A stretch of 5,212 nt of DNA from positions 1-5,212 of the forward strand of contig CAMLLE010000279.1 of the NCBI GenBank assembly GCA_946480555.1, read 5' to 3'. The notes below the pieces were generated by a model. That model ran no database searches, was not told the origin of the DNA, and saw only the letters and a list, made by a program, of their open reading frames with translations. How positions within the stretch are numbered: the stretch's first letter is position 1; every line of letters begins with the position of its first letter. Below, piece by piece: positions 1-5,212 of the stretch. Origin of the DNA: an uncultured Verrucomicrobia subdivision 3 bacterium. GTDB lineage: Bacteria; Verrucomicrobiota; Verrucomicrobiae; Limisphaerales; CAMLLE01. The translations under genes and the position numbers were made by a program.

Positions 1-1343
1 ACGGCGAGCATCCAGCCGGGGGCGTTGAAGCATTCCTTGGCGGTTTTGCGGCCAGGCTCGACGACGCTGAGGTTGAGGCGCGCGGCGGGGAGGAACAACT
101 CGGCGAGGTTGGCCGGGCCGGAGGGCCAGTAGTTCATCTGGTAATTGATGTTCGTCGTGTACTTACTCTCCCACGGCGGGTTGAGCAGCTCGTTCCAGAC
201 ACCCTGCAGATTCGCCGGCTGCGTGCCCGGCCGGCTGCTGGCGATGAGCAGGTAGCGGCCGAAGTGAAAGTGCAGCGCGGCGAGCGCGGGATCGGCAGCA
301 ATTCCGTTCGTCTTCAACTGCTGAAGGCGCTTGTCGGTCGGCAAATCTGCGACATCCGTGCGCCCCAAATGCAAATCCATGCGCCGAAACAAGGATCGAT
401 GATCGGCAATGTGATCGGCGCGAACCTCAGAAAACGGCTTGCGCGAAACGCGCTCCAGATCGTGCGCAGCCCGCGGCGCGGGGTCGGCGCTGATGTCGAG
501 GAAGTTCCTGAAACTCGTCGCCGCGGTCAGATAAACCACCGCGGAATCGGCGTTCTCAACGTGAATGCGGCGATCGCTGGTTCGAACTTTGCCGCCAGTT
601 GGAACGACCTTCACGCGCGCGTCGAACTGCAATCCGCCAGTGTGAACATTTCCCACCAGCGCCAGTGTGTCTGGTCCGAGCGCGTGCGCCTGCCAGTTTG
701 TGTGCGGGCTGTCGATGCCCAGCGCAAAACTCAGCCGCCCGCGATGATCCGCCACAAAGCGCAGCACGACTGCGCGATCTGGATAACTGGCGAAGGCTTC
801 ACGAACGTAGCCAACCTCATCGACGCGATAGATGGTGCGGACGATGGCCGAATCCAGATCCAGTTCCCGCCGGTAGTCGTCCGCGTATTCGTGGCCGGGA
901 AATTCAATCCGCAAATCGCCAAACGGCTGGTAGGGCAGCTGGCGGACGGGATCGCTCAGAAACTTCTCGCGCGCGATCTCCGCCGCCGCGGAAGCCTTGC
1001 CTTCGAAGATCAGCTTCTGGATCGTCTGCAGTTGCTCCCCTGCTCCATCGCGAACGTAATCGTGAGGTTCGCCGCGCCAGAGCGTGTCTTCGTTGAACTG
1101 CACGCGTTCGTTCGTGATGCCGCCAAAGATCATTGCACCCATGCGACCGTTGCCGATCGGCAGCGCTTCGGTCCATTTCGCGGCGGGTTGTTCATACCAG
1201 AGCTTCAAGTCGGCGGTCGCAGCGAAAGACTGGGAAGCGAACAATCCAGCAACGAAGGAAAGAAAGAGAACAACCGCGAATAAAATCCACGCACAATTCG
1301 GCGTCCCGCCGACTGGCTTTGCGCAAACGGCTGCCCCCGTCAC
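1..1343 (-). CDS. GH95-family alpha-L-fucosidase / alpha-L-galactosidase, secreted; C-terminal part beyond the left edge
   Basis: Hydrolyses terminal alpha-L-fucose or alpha-L-galactose from plant glycans (family knowledge); probably acts outside the cytoplasm. The frame is open from the left edge without a frameshift; 447 residues are visible of a family usually about 750-800 long. Counting from a GTG at 1343: hydrophobic signal core at residues 20-42 ending near ASQSFAA; then the N-terminal beta-sandwich opening (LWYEQPAAKW, LPIGNGRMGA, FNEDTLWRG, about 48-92); a linker; and the start of the (alpha/alpha)6 catalytic domain with RYLLIASSRPGTQPANLQG, WNELLNPPW and TNINYQMNYWP (about 363-407). 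N398 and N400 in the NxN motif probably match the asparagines that assist catalysis in Bifidobacterium AfcA; the general-acid Glu and later residues lie off-window. The start is uncertain: GTG 1343 has GAAGG 7 nt upstream; an in-frame ATG at 1445 lies inside a repeat; TTG 1244 would cut the signal core. It follows the lyase gene by 159 bp. Family call is strong; the choice between fucose and galactose is open. Confidence 0.9.
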   Translation of the reverse strand, partial: MTGAAVCAKPVGGTPNCAWILFAVVLFLSFVAGLFASQSFAATADLKLWYEQPAAKWTEALPIGNGRMGAMIFGGITNERVQFNEDTLWRGEPHDYVRDGAGEQLQTIQKLIFEGKASAAAEIAREKFLSDPVRQLPYQPFGDLRIEFPGHEYADDYRRELDLDSAIVRTIYRVDEVGYVREAFASYPDRAVVLRFVADHRGRLSFALGIDSPHTNWQAHALGPDTLALVGNVHTGGLQFDARVKVVPTGGKVRTSDRRIHVENADSAVVYLTAATSFRNFLDISADPAPRAAHDLERVSRKPFSEVRADHIADHRSLFRRMDLHLGRTDVADLPTDKRLQQLKTNGIAADPALAALHFHFGRYLLIASSRPGTQPANLQGVWNELLNPPWESKYTTNINYQMNYWPSGPANLAELFLPAARLNLSVVEPGRKTAKECFNAPGWMLA

Positions 1344-1403
1344 AGAGCTGCCTTCGGCCGAGAAAACACACGGCGAGACGCCGGATGACACAGGCGAGAC
1401 GCC
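1300..1403. repeat. Three copies of a small GGCG-NNN-CGCC palindrome in the lyase-GH95 gap and GH95 leader
   Basis: The 11-bp word GGCGAGACGCC occurs at 1372-1382 and 1393-1403, starting exactly 21 bp apart, and a variant GGCGTCCCGCC lies at 1300-1310. Each can form a 4-bp stem with a 3-nt loop. A perfect 10-bp palindrome TTTGCGCAAA lies between them at 1318-1327. This looks like composite intergenic repeat material, not a gene. On the minus strand the copy at 1372-1382 is followed by GTGTGTTTTC, a poor U-tract, so it could be at best a weak terminator after the lyase gene. If the GH95 start at 1343 is right, the copy at 1300-1310 would be translated. Confidence 0.6.
1351..1355 (-). promoter_or_regulatory. 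Possible Shine-Dalgarno site for the GH95 gene
   Basis: GAAGG on the minus strand lies 7 nt before the GTG at 1343. It is the only purine-rich match at good spacing among the candidate GH95 starts, and the reason I prefer 1343. It sits within repeat-like sequence and the other genes here show no clear Shine-Dalgarno, so it may be chance. Confidence 0.3.
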
Positions 1404-1432
1404 CACGCTCCCTGAAACCTTTGACCGGATCT

Positions 1433-1462
1433 CATCCGTGTACATCTGTGTTCATCCGTGGT
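1433..1462. repeat. Three tandem 10-bp units, consensus CATCYGTGTT
   Basis: Three contiguous units, CATCCGTGTA, CATCTGTGTT and CATCCGTGGT, are seen at 1433-1442, 1443-1452 and 1453-1462. The period is exactly 10 bp, about one helical turn. On the minus strand it reads as ACCACGGATG, AACACAGATG, TACACGGATG. From memory, such ACGGATGAACACAGATG strings are scattered in intergenic DNA of several environmental bacterial phyla, but I could not check this. It lies 41 bp beyond the lyase stop. It supplies both an in-frame ATG (1445) and, 9 nt further upstream, the TGA (1452-1454) that bounds the GH95 reading frame. It is too short and lacks spacers for CRISPR. Confidence 0.75.
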
Positions 1463-1502
1463 TGGGAAACAAGCCTGTGAAGTCCGCCCGCTCGTGTCTG
1501 CG

Positions 1503-3197
1503 TCATCCCTTGTTCCGCCGATCCACGTTGTTCTTCAAGTCCGCCCAATCGACCTTCTTCGCGCGCGGATCGAGGCCGTTGATGAAGTCCTCAATGTTCG
1601 TGTAGCCGTCGCCGTTGAGGTCTTTCGAAGCATCGGTTGTGTCTTTGGGATTCAATCCATGACGGCTTTCCCAATCGTCCGGCATGCCGTCGTTGTCGGA
1701 ATCCTGGTAAGGTGCACCTTTGTACTCCGGATAACCGCCAACCTGATTGGGATCAGTGATCAATCCAACCTCCACACCTTTGATCAACTCATCGATGGTC
1801 TTCTCCGAATAACCGGCGTGACTCAACTGCTCGCGAATGGCGGCGCCAGCGCGCGAAGTCACTTTGCCGGTGCGCACCGTTTCGATGATGCGTTCATCCA
1901 CGGGATCGCGTTTGGGCAGGGTCGCGCCGGCGTTGGCCAGAACCAATTCATAAGCTCGTTGCGCTGAGACAATATCCAGGGGTGCATGCGCAAACGGCGC
2001 ATTCGTCCGAATTGCTTCCAGCGCGCGCTCACGCGGTCCGGCGGACTCTGGTTGCACGCCACCGGCCCAGTTGTCTGCCGTTACCTTTTCATTTCTTTCC
2101 ACCACGTTCCCCGCCACGTAAGCCTTCCCAAAATTGTCCACAACCGTTTTGCTGCGCTGCGATTCGGGCTTGAGAATCCGATATGAAACTGGCTCGTCCG
2201 ACGGCGTTGCCGGGCCGGGTTTGAAGTAATTGTTGATGATGGTGTAATAGCTCGTGTGATCGCCGCCGTCGACCGTGCGATGCTTCCAGTTGAAGAGAAC
2301 GTTGTTCACGAAAGTGAAATCGCCGTTCATGCCGACGCTTGGATTGCGGCCGGCATTGTTCGCCCAAAGGTTGCGATGGAACGTGCTGTTCCAGCCGCCA
2401 ATCGTGCTGCCGAACGAGTGGTTGTACGTGTTCAGGCACTCGCTGAAGATCGAGTTCTGAATGGTGATGTTCACCGTCGGCAGCTTTAGCGCCGTCGTGC
2501 TGCCGGGCGGCTCATACATGTGGCGGTACATCGACATGTTCTCATCCAGGCCCCAACTCGCAGAAACATGATCGATCATGATGTTGCCCACGGGATTGCC
2601 CCCGATGGAATCATTGCGATCGCCCACCCACGTCTCGCCCCGCCGAAAACGGATGTGACGAATCACCACATCGTGCGTTTCCAGTTCAACCGTGTCGCCC
2701 GCGACGCACACGCCGTCGCCAGGCGCCGTGTTGCCAGCCATCGTGATGTAAGGCGCGCGAACGCGAATGCGCTCCTTCAGCCGGATGATGCCGGCCGTAT
2801 TGAAAACAACGATGCGAGGTCCTCCGGCTTCGAGAGCTTCGCGAAAACTGCCCGGCCCGCGATCGTTCAGATTCGTGACGACAAAAACCTTTCCGCCGCG
2901 CCCGCCGAAGGAATACATGCCGCCGCCCCATGCGCCGGGAAATGCAGGAATCTTCGCCTGCGGCAGATCGCCAGGTTCTTTGGCGCCCGGCAGATAGGGT
3001 TTGCCTTTGGCTGCCCATTCCTTCATCGCAGTCTGCGCATGCGCAAACGCCTCGTCCGAACGCCGATCCGCCGCCGCCTTGCGCGCGTCGGCATCCGCTT
3101 TCACGGCGCTCGTGATCGTGGGATATTGCGCGTGCGCGACGGCACTGCAGAGGGCGAAGGCAAGTGCCGAATCAAGAATTGAGATTTGCTTCTTCAT
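1503..3197 (-). CDS. Secreted polysaccharide lyase family 1 (pectate lyase-like) with C-terminal EF-hand-like calcium repeats
   Basis: Predicted to cleave polygalacturonan by calcium-dependent beta-elimination in the periplasm or outside the cell. 564 residues. Signal peptide 1-23 (MKK, hydrophobic core, AHA cleavage before QYP). An Ala/Lys-rich, probably helical segment (about 28-65) follows. The right-handed beta-helix begins at FPGAWGGG (86-93), GGRGGKVFVVTNLND (98-112) and GSFREALEAGGPRIVVFN (116-133). IDHVSASWGLDE (208-219) is the family's metal-binding region, and R284 in AGRNPSVG is the probable catalytic arginine. IINNYFKPGP (320-329) is a late helix turn. After a charged helical stretch (about 444-479) comes VGGYPEYKGAPY, then calcium loops DSDNDGMPDDWE (499-510) and DLNGDGYTNIED (526-537), as in thrombospondin-3 or dockerin-like repeats. 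The start is set by the signal peptide; no Shine-Dalgarno is seen. It lies 38 bp after DUF3826, so probably one transcript. The exact substrate is inferred. Confidence 0.93.
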   Translation of the reverse strand: MKKQISILDSALAFALCSAVAHAQYPTITSAVKADADARKAAADRRSDEAFAHAQTAMKEWAAKGKPYLPGAKEPGDLPQAKIPAFPGAWGGGMYSFGGRGGKVFVVTNLNDRGPGSFREALEAGGPRIVVFNTAGIIRLKERIRVRAPYITMAGNTAPGDGVCVAGDTVELETHDVVIRHIRFRRGETWVGDRNDSIGGNPVGNIMIDHVSASWGLDENMSMYRHMYEPPGSTTALKLPTVNITIQNSIFSECLNTYNHSFGSTIGGWNSTFHRNLWANNAGRNPSVGMNGDFTFVNNVLFNWKHRTVDGGDHTSYYTIINNYFKPGPATPSDEPVSYRILKPESQRSKTVVDNFGKAYVAGNVVERNEKVTADNWAGGVQPESAGPRERALEAIRTNAPFAHAPLDIVSAQRAYELVLANAGATLPKRDPVDERIIETVRTGKVTSRAGAAIREQLSHAGYSEKTIDELIKGVEVGLITDPNQVGGYPEYKGAPYQDSDNDGMPDDWESRHGLNPKDTTDASKDLNGDGYTNIEDFINGLDPRAKKVDWADLKNNVDRRNKG

Positions 3198-3212
3198 GTC
3201 GGTTGTGAATCG

Positions 3213-3226
3213 GACGCTGCGGCGTC
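3213..3226. other. Small stem-loop in the 38-bp gap before the lyase start
   Basis: GACGC and GCGTC form a 5-bp perfect stem with a 4-nt loop; the structure ends 15 nt before the lyase ATG. There is no U-tract, so it is not an intrinsic terminator. It could affect translation initiation or mRNA processing between the two cistrons, or be chance in GC-rich DNA. Confidence 0.3.
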
Positions 3227-3235
3227 AGTTGCTGG

Positions 3236-3874
3236 TTACTTGCGAAGGTTCTGCTCAGCCTTCTTCAGATCGTAGCCCGCCTTCGAGAGAAAATTGTTGA
3301 TCCGGCCCTTGTATTTTCCAAACACGGCGTGCTTCTCGCGCGCCGTGCCCTGGTCCATCGCCAGTTCGCGGGCTTCCACCAGCCACGCGCGAATCTGCGC
3401 TTTCTGTTCCTCGTTCAGGTTCGGGAACATCTTCATGTAAGTGTTCCATGTCACATTCAACACGCCGAACGTCATCCCGTCTTTCACCTGATCGATCTGA
3501 ACGGGCGTCAACTCGGCGGCCAGTTGCGCGAGAAAATTGGTGTGGAGCCGGTCGAGCTTCGACTTCGCTTCGGACTGGATTTGCTGAATGGACGCTTGGG
3601 AATTGGTGCTGTTGGTTTTCGCGTCTGCGATGGCGGCATCGCGCGGATCGTGAACCGATCGCAAACTCCGGTACTGCTCCGCGATCAAGCGCTGGACGCG
3701 TTGAACGGTTCCAATGTTCGTCAGCGACAATGTGGACGCGATGCGTTCCGCGCGTTCCTGGATCGTGCGTTCGTAAGCAGCTTCAACGTCGTTCGGCGGC
3801 GGGCCGGCTTCAGCAAAACCGGCGCGCGCTGAGAAAAGGAGCAGGGTCAGCAGGAATCCGAGCCGGAAATTCAT
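3236..3874 (-). CDS. DUF3826 family secreted protein of unknown function
   Basis: Complete gene of 212 residues. Signal peptide 1-23 (MNFR, a run of L/F, then AEA before GPPP), so it is exported; no lipobox cysteine is present, so it is probably soluble. The mature part is charged and mostly helical: ERAERIASTLSLT (40-52), IAEQYRSLRSVHDPRDA (64-80), a QASIQQIQSEAKSKLDRLH helix (93-111), then the conserved C-terminal block LTPVQIDQVKDGMTFGV (122-138), PNLNEEQKAQIRAWLVEARE (151-170), EKHAVFGKYKGRINNFLS (180-197) and AGYDLKKA (199-206). I recognise this block as DUF3826. No catalytic motif is evident. Members are often found next to pectate-lyase genes in Bacteroidota and Verrucomicrobiota (recalled, not checked), and here it lies 38 bp upstream of one. 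A periplasmic accessory role in pectin use is inference only. ATG at 3874 gives a clean signal peptide; the ribosome site is weak. Confidence 0.9.
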   Translation of the reverse strand: MNFRLGFLLTLLLFSARAGFAEAGPPPNDVEAAYERTIQERAERIASTLSLTNIGTVQRVQRLIAEQYRSLRSVHDPRDAAIADAKTNSTNSQASIQQIQSEAKSKLDRLHTNFLAQLAAELTPVQIDQVKDGMTFGVLNVTWNTYMKMFPNLNEEQKAQIRAWLVEARELAMDQGTAREKHAVFGKYKGRINNFLSKAGYDLKKAEQNLRK

Positions 3875-3922
3875 GCTCTATTTGATCGCCGCAGCGCCCG
3901 TGGCCCGTCAAGAACCCACCCG

Positions 3923-3935
3923 GCAAACGGCTGCC
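3923..3935 (-). repeat. 13-bp word shared with the GH95 leader (other copy at 1323-1335)
   Basis: GGCAGCCGTTTGC on the minus strand is identical at 3923-3935, in the DUF1501-DUF3826 gap, and at 1323-1335, just inside the GH95 leader. Both copies have the same orientation relative to the downstream gene. Flanks differ, so the match is short. The rest of this 118-bp gap (3875-3992) shows no convincing terminator or promoter. Confidence 0.45.
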
Positions 3936-3992
3936 AAAAAGTTTGATGAAATTGCCACGCACCCCACACGCCGACCCTCCAGCCGATGGAAG

Positions 3993-5212
3993 CTACAGCA
4001 AAAAACCGATCGGCGGTTCGGCGCTGTTTACACTGTAGAAGTTTCCAATGTTCGGCAGCACCAGCGGCAGACTGCCTGGCGACACCCCCAACCACAACGC
4101 CAGCTCCGCGAAGAACTCATCACAGCTGGTCGTCGGAATGAACCGCCCGCGCCCGGTGTCCAACGGATTCACTTCCGGACCGGAATCTGGATTCACCGCT
4201 AATGACGGATACTGTCCATAGATTCGCTGGCCTTTCACTGCGCCGCCAACGACCAGTTGATTGCCACCCCAGGCGTGATCCGATCCGCGGCCATTGCTGG
4301 TAAGCGTTCGCCCGAAATCGGACGTCGTGAACAGCGTCACGTTGTTCTGCACGCCGAGAGCGACAAGCGCCTGATAGAATGCTCCAATCGCGGCGCTCAC
4401 TTGCGGCAGCATGGCCGACTGGGCTTCGAGCACTTCGCCATGATGATCCCACCCGCCCCATTGGATGAAAAATGTCTGGCGCGTCGTCCCCATCGCGGCG
4501 CGCCCTTGAATCGCCTTCGCCACCATCGCGAGTCGCTGGCCGAGGTAAGTGGCCGGAAAGGTCACTCCGCCTGGCAATGCCGGCGCGCTCGCGGCGGCAA
4601 AAACCTGATAGGCATCCAGCGCCTGCTTCTTGCGCGTGTTGAATGTCTGGCAGAGCAAGTTGGAATATTGCTGCGCGAGCTGGCTGTCCACCGCGGCGCT
4701 CAGCGCGTTCTGCAAATCCTGATACTGCTGCCAGGCCGCGTTGTAGCCGTTCAACGCCGTGGCGCCGTTCGGCGTGATGGAATATTCTGCCACGCTGTTC
4801 CCGGTCTGCCAGACGTTGCTGCCATCGAGCGAAATCTGCATCGGCACAACCTGATTCGCGTTCAGCTCCTTCAACAGGTCCGCCATTCGTCCGCCCCAGC
4901 CGATGCCACTGCGCGAATGCGGCACGCTCGTCTGCCATTGCTCGATCTGATCCGAATGCGAGTAGAGGCCAAGCGGCAGCCGCTTGAGATTCTGCTCCAC
5001 TTGCGCGCGGTTCTGCACCGGCTCGATCAATGTTCCGACATTCGCCACGAACGCGGCGTTGCCATTCGAAAACAGCTGCGCGATCTCCGGCATCTCGCCA
5101 TGCACCGCGAACGGCGGCAGACCGATCGGCTGGATGTCGATCAACTGCGCCGGCGCAAGCGCCAGGTTGGAACGCGACGATTGATAATCGGCGTAAGCGG
5201 ACGCTTCGCGCG
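3993..5212 (-). CDS. DUF1501 family protein, N-terminus beyond the right edge
   Basis: 405 residues plus the TAG stop are visible. The frame stays open through the right edge (REASAYADYQSSRSNLALAP precedes the TTG at 5144), so that TTG is internal and the true start with its export signal is off-window. DUF1501 belongs to the alkaline phosphatase/sulfatase-like fold group and has no settled biochemical role; many members carry Tat signals. Seen here, counting visible residues: the N-terminal DYQSSRSNLAL and HGEMPEIAQLF patterns (about 8-47), WGGWDHHGEVLEAQ (251-264), TSDFGRTLTSNGRGSDHAWGG (296-316, the family signature with possible metal-ligand Asp/His), and a C-terminal IPTTSCDEFFAELALWLGV (358-376) ending in LPNIGNF. 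This style of member often follows a DUF1800 gene, which would lie to the right (family knowledge, not visible). It is 118 bp upstream of DUF3826 on the same strand; a functional link to pectin use is not shown. Confidence 0.9.
   Translation of the reverse strand, partial: REASAYADYQSSRSNLALAPAQLIDIQPIGLPPFAVHGEMPEIAQLFSNGNAAFVANVGTLIEPVQNRAQVEQNLKRLPLGLYSHSDQIEQWQTSVPHSRSGIGWGGRMADLLKELNANQVVPMQISLDGSNVWQTGNSVAEYSITPNGATALNGYNAAWQQYQDLQNALSAAVDSQLAQQYSNLLCQTFNTRKKQALDAYQVFAAASAPALPGGVTFPATYLGQRLAMVAKAIQGRAAMGTTRQTFFIQWGGWDHHGEVLEAQSAMLPQVSAAIGAFYQALVALGVQNNVTLFTTSDFGRTLTSNGRGSDHAWGGNQLVVGGAVKGQRIYGQYPSLAVNPDSGPEVNPLDTGRGRFIPTTSCDEFFAELALWLGVSPGSLPLVLPNIGNFYSVNSAEPPIGFLL

Noticed and set aside
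264..1283. A 339-residue open frame on the plus strand
   Set aside because: It is antisense to the GH95 gene, whose minus-strand frame carries clear family motifs throughout. The plus-strand product is Arg-rich with no recognisable domain, as expected of a shadow frame in GC-rich DNA.
1433..1462. CRISPR-like repeats
   Set aside because: The units are 10 bp, contiguous and without spacers, and no cas gene is nearby.
2520..3182. A 220-residue open frame on the plus strand
   Set aside because: Antisense to the lyase catalytic domain; His/Arg/Ala-rich translation without family features.
3329..3832. A 167-residue open frame on the plus strand
   Set aside because: Antisense to DUF3826, whose own frame has a signal peptide and conserved blocks.
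3881..3911. Possible promoter before DUF3826, with TTGACG at 3906-3911 on the minus strand
   Set aside because: No acceptable -10 hexamer lies at 16-19 bp spacing; the nearest A/T-rich stretch is a poor match.
3923..3940. Terminator-like hairpin after DUF1501 (GGCA...TGCC with a T-run)
   Set aside because: The stem is only 4 bp and, on the transcribed strand, the T-run comes before the hairpin instead of after it.
4120..4938. A 272-residue minus-strand frame overlapping DUF1501
   Set aside because: It is the alternate frame of DUF1501, rich in Arg/Gly/Ala with no motif; the DUF1501 signature residues are in the other frame.
5142..5144. TTG as the start of the DUF1501 gene
   Set aside because: The frame continues upstream to the window edge with family-like sequence (ADYQSSRSNLAL), so this TTG is an internal leucine.

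Overview
The window reads almost entirely as one block of four genes on the minus strand, listed here in transcription order, right to left: a DUF1501-family protein cut by the right edge (3993-5212), a small secreted DUF3826 protein (3236-3874), a secreted family 1 polysaccharide lyase (1503-3197), and a GH95-family glycoside hydrolase cut by the left edge (1-1343). No rRNA, tRNA, CRISPR array or transposase gene is visible. The long open frames on the plus strand are antisense shadows of these genes.

Likely host: a free-living, GC-rich, plant-polysaccharide-degrading bacterium, most probably Verrucomicrobiota (Limisphaerales/Pedosphaerales type). Acidobacteriota or another member of the PVC group is less likely. 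This is inferred from the gene families (DUF3826, this PL1 subtype with a C-terminal EF-hand-like tail, GH95, DUF1501), the weak or absent Shine-Dalgarno signals, and the style of the intergenic repeats. No taxonomic marker gene is present.

Layout: DUF1501 ends at 3993. A 118-bp gap leads to DUF3826. Only 38 bp separates DUF3826 from the lyase, so these two are probably co-transcribed. A 159-bp gap of composite short repeats then separates the lyase from the GH95 gene. That repeat material is in frame with and open into the GH95 signal peptide, so the true GH95 start is uncertain.

Working together: the lyase should cleave the galacturonan backbone of pectin by beta-elimination outside the cytoplasm. 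The GH95 enzyme should remove alpha-L-fucose or alpha-L-galactose from side chains (for example of xyloglucan or rhamnogalacturonan). DUF3826 is a family of unknown function that I recall as a neighbour of pectin-lyase genes. No SusC/SusD pair, transporter or regulator is seen here. DUF1501 has no established link to pectin use and may be only an adjacent gene.

I see no wholly new system. The points most worth a second look are the repeat block fused to the GH95 leader, a 13-bp word shared by the two larger intergenic gaps, a codon-usage step inside GH95, and the unexplained DUF3826-lyase pairing.
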